Shown: one piece after another, positions 1 through 6,088 of the stretch
Numbering within the stretch: position 1 is the stretch's first letter
How the letters are laid out: every line of letters starts with the position of its first letter
Source of the DNA: CAZDVQ01 sp964508975
GTDB lineage: Bacteria > Bacteroidota > Bacteroidia > Chitinophagales > Saprospiraceae
Direction: 5' to 3'
NCBI GenBank assembly: GCA_964508975.1
Contig: CAZDVQ010000098.1
Span: forward strand, 1 to 7,496
DNA length: 7,496 nucleotides
Notes under the pieces: generated by a model
What the model was told of the DNA's origin: nothing
Databases searched by the model: none
The model's input: the letters and a program-made list of their open reading frames with translations, nothing else
Made by a program: the position numbers and the translations under genes

Positions 1-99
1 GACCAGCAGCGCGCCGAACGGATGGCGGCCCATGCTGGCGGCGCGTTGCGCCACGGTGTTGGCGCGGCGCAGATGGCGAAGGACTTGATCGGGGTTCAT
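1..99 (-). CDS. Nucleoside/cytidine deaminase-like protein, N-terminal fragment (runs off window)
   Basis: The reverse strand opens with ATG at 99 and stays open to position 1, giving 33 residues that begin MNPDQVLRHLRRAN and end GRHPFGALLV. A helix followed by a P-F-G-A-L-L-V strand is how zinc-dependent nucleoside deaminases (cytidine/deoxycytidylate, guanine and tRNA-adenosine deaminase superfamily) begin. The zinc motifs (HAE and PCxxC) would lie outside the window, so the substrate cannot be named. The start lies 16 nt after the stop of the 266-aa gene on the same strand, and no clear ribosome binding site is visible. Codon use is strongly GC-rich: 27 of 33 third positions are G or C, unlike every other gene here. 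The fold assignment rests on a short N-terminus and is tentative; that this is a real start is more likely than not. Confidence 0.5.
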   Translation of the reverse strand, partial: MNPDQVLRHLRRANTVAQRAASMGRHPFGALLV

Positions 100-115
100 G
101 GCGAGACGGAAGGAA

Positions 116-916
116 TCAAACAAGCCAGCCGGAGCGCAACTTATTCAGGAAACTGGCGAAACTCGTTTTTTTTTCAGCAACAGGCGTTTCTGCTACTGTC
201 GGAATAGTCTCAACGGGGCTTTCTGTAGAGGGTTCATGTTCCTCCACTGAGATGACTTGCTCTACAAGCTCTAGTTCGGGTGCCTCGAGTTCGTTCTCGT
301 GGACAATCTCTTCAGTTAAGCTTATTTCTTCAAGCTGTGGGCTTGGAGCGGTATTTATATCCAGCAGTTGATCCAAAGCAGCAAGCTCTTCGGCAAGGTT
401 GCTCTCATCTGTATCAGCATTTGTTTCCAATGCTGCATCGATGGTTTGCAGTGTAGGAAAGGATACTGTATTATCTAAAACCGACTGGGTTTCAGCCAGT
501 ATGCTTTCGGCTTCATCTTCCAGGGTATCCTCCACGAAAATGGAACCAAGCTCGAGCTCAGACAAAGCGTTTTCTTCAAAAGGTGCTGTTTCAATTTCGG
601 TTAAAACCTCATGTTCTGGTTCCTCCACAGCTTGGTTGAGCACTTTCATACGCTCGGCCATGCTGATAGTGTTACCTGTTGCTGGGGCATGTAACCAACG
701 ATGTAAGAAATTGCGGTCGGGCGCATATGCTGCGGCCAGTTGCACATAATCTTGCAGGCGGATACTTTCATCGGCCTGTAGTTTACGAATAAGCAACATG
801 CGTACACTTTGACAATACGGGAAACGAACCAGCACTTGCTCCAACTGTTCGTACGACAGTTCGTAAGCCTTGCCTGGGCGTTCCAATACCGATTTATATG
901 TCGTTTTGTCGAGCAT
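116..916 (-). CDS. Conserved Bacteroidota hypothetical protein with acidic low-complexity middle, downstream partner of BatA-like gene
   Basis: This 266-aa protein has no function I can name. Residues about 1-75 form a small helical domain (FPYCQSVRMLLIRKLQ, later AAAYAPDRNFLHRWL). It resembles an N-terminal domain seen in Bacteroidota hypothetical proteins that pairs a 'phenylalanine-P-Y' segment with an 'A-x-Y-x-x-D-R' segment. Residues about 90-245 are rich in Glu, Leu, Thr and Ser with a strong negative charge, probably disordered. The tail becomes basic and hydrophobic (KKTSFASFLNKLRSGWLV). No signal peptide or membrane helix is visible, so it is probably cytoplasmic. The start at 916 lies 3 nt after the stop of the BatA-like gene, and a purine-rich GGAAAGG lies inside the end of that gene, so the two are almost certainly co-transcribed and translationally coupled. 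The protein ends abruptly where GC-rich sequence begins, so the C-terminus may be truncated. Confidence 0.8.
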   Translation of the reverse strand: MLDKTTYKSVLERPGKAYELSYEQLEQVLVRFPYCQSVRMLLIRKLQADESIRLQDYVQLAAAYAPDRNFLHRWLHAPATGNTISMAERMKVLNQAVEEPEHEVLTEIETAPFEENALSELELGSIFVEDTLEDEAESILAETQSVLDNTVSFPTLQTIDAALETNADTDESNLAEELAALDQLLDINTAPSPQLEEISLTEEIVHENELEAPELELVEQVISVEEHEPSTESPVETIPTVAETPVAEKKTSFASFLNKLRSGWLV

Positions 917-919
917 GTT

Positions 920-2953
920 TTAGCCTTTCCAGAATCTTAGCAATAAAGTCTCCACCGCGAGGAATACCAGTGTCAAAATTACGAACAACTTCCAAAGCGG
1001 TGTTCCCTTGCTTTGGGCGCCCACCACTTGTGTAAAGTCGGTACTCTTTGTTCCTGATAGTATTTCGGCTTGTTCCCCGGCAAGGGTTTCAAGTTCATCT
1101 TCGTTCAACAAGCTCAAGTTCGATTCGCGACGATCGTAATTGAAGGCAATTTTTTCGAGTACCTCTTCTGGCTTGAAGTACAAGTCGTACACGCCGGCAT
1201 CAATAGATTCTTGTCCAATGGTGAGCAGCATTTTGGAGCCAATATTTTTTTGGCTAGGTATAAACTCTTCGCCATTGCCTTTCATTTTGTACACGGCTTC
1301 GGCGCTGCTCAACTGGTTCGTAATTTCAACCATATTGTCTTTGCCAATCACGTAAGCGGGCAAGCGCATCTGGCCTCGAGATAAAGCCGAACGGTACAAC
1401 ATGGGCACAAATACCTCACCGTTGGAGACGAAGTTGCTGAACTTCTGGTCGAGTGGTGCCGCACACATGTAGAAATTACCACTGCCTACCTGCGATTTAG
1501 CCATAAACATGGAGCCATCCCGGTAGCGTAGAATTTCTTCCATACGACTATTGGCGGTACGGGCCAATTTGAAATTACCTTGGGTTTCGGGTAATTTGAG
1601 GTTATCGCGGCGGTTTTCAAATACATCTTTGTAGATGAACTCATCGTAGTTGATATACGATACTATGCGTTTGGTCTGGTCGAAAGGCGCTAAACTGAGT
1701 CCATTGAGGCTTGTAGCTAATTGGTTATACGATGCAATATTGGCTGAGCCTGCGGGGAATACCAACAAGTTGCCGCCATCTTTTACATATTGTGCCAACT
1801 CCGCCGCCAAGCCTGATGAAATCTCAACAAGCTCAGCGCATACAATCAAGTCGTAGGTTTTGAATTGGGCATAATTCAACTGCCCAACTGCCATGGGTTC
1901 CGATACAAAGTATTCGTTGTTCTTGAATGCTGCTTCCACATATTTATTAGGGGCACCGGGGTGGACATGCAAAATCTTGATACTTGGTTTGACAAAGAAA
2001 CTAAAATGATAGTGGTCGTCAAATTCTACTGGGTAATCAGTAATGGTCAACTCCGCTTGGTGCCAGCCCGTTTTTTGAACCGTTAGGTTTATGGTATCGT
2101 AAGCCACGGCGTTTGCTTCGATGCTGATGGTACCCGCAGGGCTTGCTGCTCCGTCGAGGCTAAGCTGTAATAATACGTCCTCTACCGCTACATCGCTATA
2201 GTTTTGAAGTTTCACAATCATGGCGTTGGCTTGCAGGGGAACCACGAGTGGGGCTTCAAACCAGATGGAGTCAATGGCCACGTTGCGTTGTTGTACCGAC
2301 TGTAAAGGGATGAGCGTCCAGTTCACTGTCGAGTCTGGCCATGTTTTGATATCGGTGATATTCCGCTGGAAATCAGAAATCATGTACACGTCGCGGTTTT
2401 TCCCTTTGCCAGATGACAAGGCTTGTAACTGACGGTTTACAACGGCAGATAAAGGTTTTACATCCTTGCCAGCTTTAATCTCCGCTACGCGTGCTAAAGC
2501 ATCTTCTTTCGACAATAATCGTTGGTCACGGCCTTCAAAATCGGTGCTCAACACTTGGAATTTATCGTCGGGTTGGTAGGCCGAGATGATTTCGGTAGCG
2601 CGTTGCTTGGCTTTTTCAATCAGGGGAACATCCTCGCTCAGGGCTTGCATCGAGAACGAGTTGTCGATATAGATACTCACGTCGTGGTTGCCAGCGTTTT
2701 CATTGGCATTTTTACCGGGTATAAAAGGCTGGGCAAAAGCAAACACTAAAGCCAATATGGCCAATATACGCGATGCCAAAACCAATAAGTTCCGCAAACG
2801 CCTCCGCGACTGAGACTCTTCCTGTACTTCTTTCAAAAAACGCACATTGGTAAAAAATACCGTCTTGTAGCGCCTGAAATAAAACAGGTGTATGATGATG
2901 GGTATGGCTATGGCCAGCGATGCCCAAAGGAATGACGGATATACAAAATTCAT
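920..2953 (-). CDS. BatA-type membrane protein with VWA-like and GATase-like domains
   Basis: This 677-aa membrane protein belongs to the BatA/aerotolerance-regulator N-terminal family. Residues 1-80 hold two hydrophobic helices (about 6-26 and 56-76) separated by a basic loop (FRRYKTVFFTNVRFLKE), the hallmark of the BatA double-transmembrane domain. A von Willebrand factor A-like domain follows from about residue 91: DVSIYIDNSFSM contains the D97-x-S99-x-S101 metal-site motif, and MISDF (191-195) supplies the second strand with its Asp. Residues about 325-425 (KILHVHPG, YDLIVCAEL, YVKDGGNLLVFP) resemble a class I glutamine-amidotransferase fold, as in other large Bacteroidota BatA-domain proteins. 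One last membrane helix spans about 653-674, before the LRFWKG end. Most of the protein should face the periplasm. Its exact role is unknown; relation to the Bat aerotolerance operon is by domain only, as no batB-E or moxR gene is present here. Confidence 0.88.
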   Translation of the reverse strand: MNFVYPSFLWASLAIAIPIIIHLFYFRRYKTVFFTNVRFLKEVQEESQSRRRLRNLLVLASRILAILALVFAFAQPFIPGKNANENAGNHDVSIYIDNSFSMQALSEDVPLIEKAKQRATEIISAYQPDDKFQVLSTDFEGRDQRLLSKEDALARVAEIKAGKDVKPLSAVVNRQLQALSSGKGKNRDVYMISDFQRNITDIKTWPDSTVNWTLIPLQSVQQRNVAIDSIWFEAPLVVPLQANAMIVKLQNYSDVAVEDVLLQLSLDGAASPAGTISIEANAVAYDTINLTVQKTGWHQAELTITDYPVEFDDHYHFSFFVKPSIKILHVHPGAPNKYVEAAFKNNEYFVSEPMAVGQLNYAQFKTYDLIVCAELVEISSGLAAELAQYVKDGGNLLVFPAGSANIASYNQLATSLNGLSLAPFDQTKRIVSYINYDEFIYKDVFENRRDNLKLPETQGNFKLARTANSRMEEILRYRDGSMFMAKSQVGSGNFYMCAAPLDQKFSNFVSNGEVFVPMLYRSALSRGQMRLPAYVIGKDNMVEITNQLSSAEAVYKMKGNGEEFIPSQKNIGSKMLLTIGQESIDAGVYDLYFKPEEVLEKIAFNYDRRESNLSLLNEDELETLAGEQAEILSGTKSTDFTQVVGAQSKGTPLWKLFVILTLVFLAVETLLLRFWKG

Positions 2954-2997
2954 GCGTTCATTTTTTCTTTAATCCTACAGTTTCAACCGCAGTCCTG

Positions 2998-3005
2998 CAA
3001 AAGTA
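2998..3005 (-). promoter_or_regulatory. Candidate -7 box for the BatA-like gene
   Basis: On the reverse strand this reads TACTTTTG, an exact match to the Bacteroidota -7 consensus TAnnTTTG, in the typical context TTTTGTACTTTTGCAGG. It lies 44 nt upstream of the ATG at 2953, leaving a leader of roughly 35-40 nt. No convincing -33 TTTG lies at the expected distance, so the assignment rests on the -7 box alone. Confidence 0.45.
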
Positions 3006-3132
3006 CAAAATTGAGGCGTATGAGTGTGTTTGCTTTTTATGCTTTCGTTTAAAAATTGCCAAACAAAGCAAAATAAACCCAACTGCACCTATCGGCGGCT
3101 TCAATCAGTGGTTTAAAAAATTAAGTATTTGA

Positions 3133-3247
3133 TTTGGGCGCCCCGGCCTACGGCCGTCGCTACGCTCCAGGGCTCGCTAACGCTCGGCCCGCGTTGCGGT
3201 CTGGCCTGCGGCCACCCTTTCGCATCGCTGGCGCTTAACAGCCCAAA
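3133..3247 (+). repeat. GC-rich hairpin-array repeat, copy 1
   Basis: A GC-rich block about 115 bp long sits in AT-rich sequence, bounded by TTTGGGC (3133-3139) and GCCCAAA (3241-3247), a 7-bp terminal inverted repeat. Inside are short perfect hairpins with three-base loops: GGCC-TAC-GGCC (3145-3155), CCGC-GTT-GCGG (3189-3199) and TGGCC-TGC-GGCCA (3202-3214). Between the first two is a 23-bp segment (3156-3178) repeated exactly, in reverse, in copy 2 (3844-3866). The order of hairpins and linkers is the same in both copies. No open frame across it looks like a protein. It resembles the REP/MITE-like intergenic repeats found in many Bacteroidota genomes. Confidence 0.8.
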
Positions 3248-3312
3248 CCTTAAACTGTTCGATAAATTTTCTAAAAAAAATAAAAAATAAGTTCTTTTAT
3301 CGAAAGAAAAAC

Positions 3313-3320
3313 TATTTTTG
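3313..3320 (+). promoter_or_regulatory. Candidate distal -7 box upstream of DUF3467 gene
   Basis: TATTTTTG matches TAnnTTTG exactly. It lies just downstream of an A-rich tract (about 3270-3290) that could act as an UP-like or bent segment. No TTTG lies at the -33 distance; only TTTT is near. A transcript from here would run through the hairpin at 3357-3380 before reaching the gene. AT-rich sequence can give this match by chance. Confidence 0.3.
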
Positions 3321-3356
3321 TCGAATCCAATTTCATTTTTTTCTTTTTCATGCGTT

Positions 3357-3392
3357 GCCCGTAGTTGCATAATTACGGGCATCCCTTTTTTT
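3357..3392 (+). terminator. Hairpin plus T tract in the DUF3467 leader (terminator or attenuator-like)
   Basis: GCCCGTA (3357-3363) pairs perfectly with TACGGGC (3374-3380); two further inner pairs (TT with AA) are possible around a GCAT loop. A run of T (3386-3392) follows after five bases. On the + strand this has the form of an intrinsic terminator, but no + strand gene precedes it in the window. It may stop read-through or short transcripts starting at the distal -7 box, or act as an operator next to the proximal promoter. Confidence 0.45.
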
Positions 3393-3416
3393 ATAACCCA
3401 GCATAGACTACCTTTG
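3386..3416 (+). promoter_or_regulatory. Promoter of the DUF3467 gene (Bacteroidota type)
   Basis: TACCTTTG at 3409-3416 is an exact TAnnTTTG -7 box. A T run (3386-3392) lies at about the -33 position, though TTTG itself is absent. Transcription would begin near 3422-3424, giving a leader of only about 12 nt before the ATG at 3435. No Shine-Dalgarno sequence is present, which is normal in this phylum. Confidence 0.5.
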
Positions 3417-3434
3417 TCGCATAAAACTATCAAC

Positions 3435-3749
3435 ATGGAAGATCAAAAAATCCAAGGCAATCAACTTAACGTCGAGCTTTCTGAAGACATGGCCGAGGGC
3501 GAATATGCCAACCTCGCTATCATTTCGCATTCTAATACCGAGTTTGTGCTCGACTTTATCCGCATGGTGCCCAACGTCCCTAAAGCTAAAGTGAAATCGC
3601 GCATCATCATGACGCCTGAACACGCTAAACGTTTCTTGCACGCCCTAGCCGATAACGTTCAACGTTTTGAAGCCATGCATGGCACCATTAAGGAAAACAA
3701 TACGCCTCCTTTCCCCATGAACTTCAACACACCGAAGGCTCAGGCGTAA
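3435..3749 (+). CDS. DUF3467 family protein
   Basis: This 104-aa protein begins MEDQKIQGNQLNVELSEDMA. It shows the family pattern: a short N-terminus with E-G-x-Y-A-N-L-A-I-I-S-H-S followed by E-F-V-L-D-F-I-R-M-V-P, then K-V-K-S-R-I-I-M-T-P-E-H-A-K-R-F-L-H-A-L. The length (about 100 aa) is the usual one. The layout recalls small DNA- or protein-binding beta-barrel/helix proteins, but the family function is not established. There is no signal peptide or membrane segment. An in-frame TTG at 3318 would add 39 residues (FFSFSC and similar) that look unlike the family and would overlap the proximal promoter and the hairpin; the ATG at 3435 is therefore preferred. The gene stands alone, between two inverted GC-rich repeats, and no clear terminator separates its stop from copy 2. 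Confidence 0.88.
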   Translation: MEDQKIQGNQLNVELSEDMAEGEYANLAIISHSNTEFVLDFIRMVPNVPKAKVKSRIIMTPEHAKRFLHALADNVQRFEAMHGTIKENNTPPFPMNFNTPKAQA

Positions 3750-3774
3750 TACTAGGGTGATTTAGGGATAGGAT

Positions 3775-3891
3775 TTTGCCCCTCGCACCAGCGATGCGCA
3801 AGGGTGGCGCAACGCGCCAGACCGCGTAGCGGGCCGAGCGAACAGCGAGCCCTGGAGCGTAGCGACGGCGCAACGCGCCGGGGTGCCCAAA
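3775..3891 (-). repeat. GC-rich hairpin-array repeat, copy 2 (inverted relative to copy 1)
   Basis: Read on the reverse strand, this block aligns with copy 1 from end to end, starting TTTGGGC (3891-3885) and ending near 3775, where the far terminal repeat has decayed. The 23-bp core at 3844-3866 is identical to 3156-3178. The hairpins, in + strand terms, are TGGCGC-AAC-GCGCCA (3805-3819), CCGC-GTA-GCGG (3822-3832) and CGGCGC-AAC-GCGCCG (3866-3880). Each sits in the same place as a copy 1 hairpin but with different arms or loop while pairing is kept. Confidence 0.8.
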
Positions 3892-3950
3892 AAATCTAAT
3901 CCGTAGGTAAGGTTAGTTGTAGTAAAATTTATTACAAGCTCCGCCTCGGT

Positions 3951-3978
3951 GTTCATCATTCATTGTTCATCATTCATC
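3951..3978. repeat. Two tandem 14-bp direct repeats
   Basis: GTTCATCATTCATT (3951-3964) is followed directly by GTTCATCATTCATC (3965-3978), differing only in the last base. They lie just beyond the agmatinase-family terminator. No function is apparent. Confidence 0.7.
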
Positions 3979-3982
3979 TTTA

Positions 3983-4012
3983 AAATCTTAAAGCGCAAAC
4001 GCTTTAAGATTT
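3983..4012 (-). terminator. Long hairpin at the 3' end of the agmatinase-family gene
   Basis: A perfect 13-bp stem, AAATCTTAAAGCG (3983-3995) with CGCTTTAAGATTT (4000-4012), encloses a four-base loop. It overlaps the stop codon (4004-4006) and the last two sense codons of the reverse-strand gene. Seen on the reverse strand the stem ends in ATTTTA, a short T stretch, so it probably acts as terminator or 3'-end stabiliser. Being symmetric and flanked by A/T on both sides, it may work in both directions. Confidence 0.65.
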
Positions 4013-5032
4013 ATTGGACTTCCACATCAGGTTGGCAATTTTGTACAACAAGCGAGCGGCTACATTGCCATCCCACTCGCTAGAAATGCCTACTTCATTC
4101 AAGTCGAAACCGATAATTGTACGGCCACTTTGTATGAGTTGTTGAACGAGGTAAATAGCTTGGTTAAAGGCTAGACCACCAGCCACAGGCGTACCAGTGC
4201 CAGGGCAAAGCGCTGGGTCTAAACCATCTATGTCAAAGCTGATATAAACTTGCTGTGGGAGTTGTGCCAAGATATCATCTACAATTTGTTTAAAGGAATC
4301 GCCTTCATACTGGCGAGTCTTCATGTCGTGGTCATAAAAAACCGATACCCGACCTTTGGCACCTTCGATGAGTTCAACTTCTGCCTGGCAGTAATCGCGA
4401 ATACCAACAGATACGAGTTTGCGCACCTGCGGTACCCTTTTTAATACATTGTAAAAAATGGAAGCGTGCGAGTAAGTAAAGCCTTCGTAGGCATCCCGAA
4501 GGTCGAGGTGGGCATCCAAGTGTAGTATGCCAAATTCAGCGTGTTGCTCCGCTAGTGCTTCAATATAACCCAGCGGCGTGCTATGGTCGCCACCAACCAA
4601 AGCTACCAGTTTACCTTGTTTCAAGTATGAACTGGTTTGTGCTTTTACCCAGGCCCTCAATTGGTCGCAAGCTTCGTTTACCTCTGCCAGCATAGGGGCG
4701 AAGTGGCTTGTATCCTCACCTCCTTCCAACGCATCAATGTAGGCTTCTGTTTTTTCGCGAAGGCTGTCGCTTTGGGCCAATATTGTTGCATCGCTCGGGG
4801 GCATGTATATACCTACTTTCCAGGCGTCTGGCAAGTCGGTGTCGTACAAGTCTAGCTGGTTAGATGCCCCGCGGATATTCTCTGGTCCTCTGGCAGTGCC
4901 AGCCGAGTAGGATACCGTCACCTCCCAAGGTACCGGGAAAAATATAATGTTGGCCGTTTTTTCGTCGAAGGGCAAGCCCACGAAGTTACCATTGTCGGGC
5001 GCACAGGCGTTGGGGTCAAATTGTTGTTCCAT
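4004..5032 (-). CDS. Agmatinase/arginase (ureohydrolase) family protein
   Basis: This 342-aa protein is a manganese-dependent ureohydrolase, the family that hydrolyses a guanidino or formimino group from agmatine, arginine or formiminoglutamate. All canonical metal-ligand motifs are present: GGDHS at 147-151 (H150), DAHLD at 173-177 (D173, H175, D177) and SFDIDGLDP at 265-273 (D267, D269). The usual histidine after the second motif (YSHAS, H189) and the late glutamate in FDLNEV (E313) are also intact, so an active enzyme is expected. Length is slightly above the ~300-320 aa of typical SpeB, as in Bacteroidota 'agmatinase family' members. The protein looks cytoplasmic, with no signal peptide. 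No arginine decarboxylase or histidine-degradation gene is adjacent to fix the substrate; agmatinase is the best guess. The gene appears monocistronic. Confidence 0.9.
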   Translation of the reverse strand: MEQQFDPNACAPDNGNFVGLPFDEKTANIIFFPVPWEVTVSYSAGTARGPENIRGASNQLDLYDTDLPDAWKVGIYMPPSDATILAQSDSLREKTEAYIDALEGGEDTSHFAPMLAEVNEACDQLRAWVKAQTSSYLKQGKLVALVGGDHSTPLGYIEALAEQHAEFGILHLDAHLDLRDAYEGFTYSHASIFYNVLKRVPQVRKLVSVGIRDYCQAEVELIEGAKGRVSVFYDHDMKTRQYEGDSFKQIVDDILAQLPQQVYISFDIDGLDPALCPGTGTPVAGGLAFNQAIYLVQQLIQSGRTIIGFDLNEVGISSEWDGNVAARLLYKIANLMWKSNKS

Positions 5033-5036
5033 GGTG

Positions 5037-5044
5037 CAAAAATA
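5037..5044 (-). promoter_or_regulatory. Candidate -7 box directly before the agmatinase-family start
   Basis: The reverse strand reads TATTTTTG, an exact TAnnTTTG match, separated from the ATG at 5032 by only four bases (CACC). Initiation 5-8 nt downstream of the box would make the mRNA leaderless or nearly so. A TTTTG lies further upstream but at the wrong spacing for a -33 box. If this is a chance match, the true promoter is elsewhere in 5045-5140. Confidence 0.35.
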
Positions 5045-5143
5045 GTATATTCAAAAGAATGCTGAATGGTTAATTGTATAGATATTAATCCTTCAGTCTC
5101 AATACTTGTACACTACTTTTAACTATTAACTTTTCACTTTAAA

Positions 5144-5181
5144 CTAAAAAAAACTGCCCCCTCGAGCAAAAGGGACAGTTT
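5144..5181 (-). terminator. Intrinsic terminator of the TonB-like gene
   Basis: On the reverse strand AAACTGTCCC (from 5181 to 5172) pairs with GGGGCAGTTT (5160 to 5151) with one mismatch, around an 11-base loop, and is followed directly by a T-rich run (TTTTTTTTAG including the stem end, down to 5144). It sits about 30 nt past the TonB-like stop at 5213, the classic form and place of a Rho-independent terminator. It separates this gene from the agmatinase-family gene, which therefore needs its own promoter. Confidence 0.85.
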
Positions 5182-5212
5182 AAACTGACAGACTGACAAA
5201 AAATGGCTTTTT

Positions 5213-6088
5213 CTATTTCAAGCGGAATACAAAGGTCAAGTAGCTACACTGGGTGGCAGGTGCCGTGGCACTGGCCTCGTAGCGGAATTTCCAAGCGTAT
5301 TCCTCTGCTTTTTTAACTAGGGCAGGGTCGGCAGTAGTTGAACCTTTGCTGCGGTAACGCACGGATTCTACAACACCTTGTCGGTTTACACAAACGTCAA
5401 CCGATACTTTGCCTTCTTTATTAGAGCGCTCGCGCATATCGGGGCGGGCCAATACCCTACGACCACCGATACCGTTAAATGCTCCTGCGGCGTCACCGCC
5501 GGTTCCGCTTACATTGCTGTTGTCGCCACCGTTACTGCCTGAGTTACTCGCTGTGCCATTACCGCTTGAGGTTCCTGTAACAGGGCCTTTGCTAGGCTCG
5601 CCTGCACTTGGTTTCGGATCAGGTTTGCTGGCAACTGGTGCAGGTGTTGGTGGTACTGGTGCTGGACGTGGGTCGGGCTTGCTAGCCGTTCCGATAGACG
5701 GGCGGATAGGGGGTATCGTTATTTTAATAGGTTGCACAGGGTCTGGTGTCGTGATGACCTGCTCCTGCACATCCGGTTCAGCCGCTTGCTCTGGCTGATG
5801 GTCGGTTGGTTTTGGGATAACCTCGGCAGGACGAGCTTCAGCAGGTTTTTTAGGTCCAGCTGCAACTTTGGTCCTACGGCCACTAAGGTCGAAGTCGGTT
5901 TTCTTCTGCGTGAAATCAAAAGTCACGTAGGTCATATTCTCCGCCAACTTTGTTTCCTCGGTATCGGCAAAGTTGGTAGAAAGGAGCGGGATCATTGCTG
6001 CTACGACAACACCGGCATGTATCCAAAATGCGAGCATGAGGCCTTTACGGCGATTTTTCTGCTCTAGCTGTTGCTGTTGATAATTCAT
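5213..6088 (-). CDS. TonB-like energy transducer
   Basis: This 291-aa protein has the three-part layout of TonB: a short cytoplasmic N-terminus (MNYQQQQLEQKNRRKG), one transmembrane anchor (about 16-36, LMLAFWIHAGVVVAAMIPLL), a long periplasmic linker and a C-terminal domain. The anchor His24 in I-H-A-G-V-V-V-A lines up with the functionally important histidine of E. coli TonB (His20 in its anchor). The linker is Pro-rich (about 79-170, repeats such as KPDPRPAPVP) and then Gly/Ser/Asn-rich (171-209). Residues 210-291 form the TonB-type domain (GKVSVDVCVNRQGVVESVRYRSKGS, then AWKFRYEA and a final beta strand). It should couple the inner-membrane proton-driven ExbB-ExbD complex to outer-membrane receptors. 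No exbB, exbD or receptor gene lies next to it in the window. It ends with its own terminator, so it is probably monocistronic. Confidence 0.88.
   Translation of the reverse strand: MNYQQQQLEQKNRRKGLMLAFWIHAGVVVAAMIPLLSTNFADTEETKLAENMTYVTFDFTQKKTDFDLSGRRTKVAAGPKKPAEARPAEVIPKPTDHQPEQAAEPDVQEQVITTPDPVQPIKITIPPIRPSIGTASKPDPRPAPVPPTPAPVASKPDPKPSAGEPSKGPVTGTSSGNGTASNSGSNGGDNSNVSGTGGDAAGAFNGIGGRRVLARPDMRERSNKEGKVSVDVCVNRQGVVESVRYRSKGSTTADPALVKKAEEYAWKFRYEASATAPATQCSYLTFVFRLK

Larger units (their letters stand above)
2954..3434. other. Non-coding interval between the divergent BatA-like and DUF3467 genes
   Basis: No credible gene is present in these 481 bases; short reading frames across the GC-rich part do not look like proteins. 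In order it holds the BatA-gene promoter side (2954-3005), AT-rich sequence, a GC-rich hairpin-array repeat (3133-3247), an A-rich tract (about 3270-3290) framed by a 9-bp inverted repeat (TTCGATAAA at 3258-3266 and TTTATCGAA at 3296-3304), a distal -7 box, a hairpin with a T tract (3357-3392) and the proximal DUF3467 promoter. Confidence 0.7.

Noticed and set aside
40..52. GGCGCGTTGCGCC hairpin identical to one in copy 2 of the GC-rich repeat
   Set aside because: It lies inside the deaminase-like reading frame (V-A-Q-R-A codons) and the surrounding bases do not match the repeat; probably chance in GC-rich coding sequence.
3318..3434. TTG-initiated N-terminal extension of the DUF3467 protein
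   Set aside because: The added 39 residues are unlike the family, and the region holds a hairpin and the proximal promoter; ATG at 3435 fits better.
3133..3891. DUF3467 gene as cargo of a transposon bounded by the inverted repeats
   Set aside because: No target-site duplication is visible outside the repeats, there is no transposase in the interval, and a related block occurs at 6280-6415 without a gene, so independent dispersed repeats are simpler.
3917..3937. AT-rich near-palindrome (TTGTAGTAAA with TTTATTACAA)
   Set aside because: One G-T wobble, almost no loop and no T run after it on the + strand; expected by chance in AT-rich sequence.
3762..3959. 65-aa reverse-strand reading frame in the DUF3467-agmatinase interval
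   Set aside because: It runs through the GC-rich repeat and the 14-bp tandem repeats, and its protein has no recognisable features.
5409..5798. 129-aa forward-strand reading frame antisense to the TonB-like gene
   Set aside because: Its Pro/Leu/Gly-rich sequence is the shadow of the Pro/Gly linker codons on the other strand.
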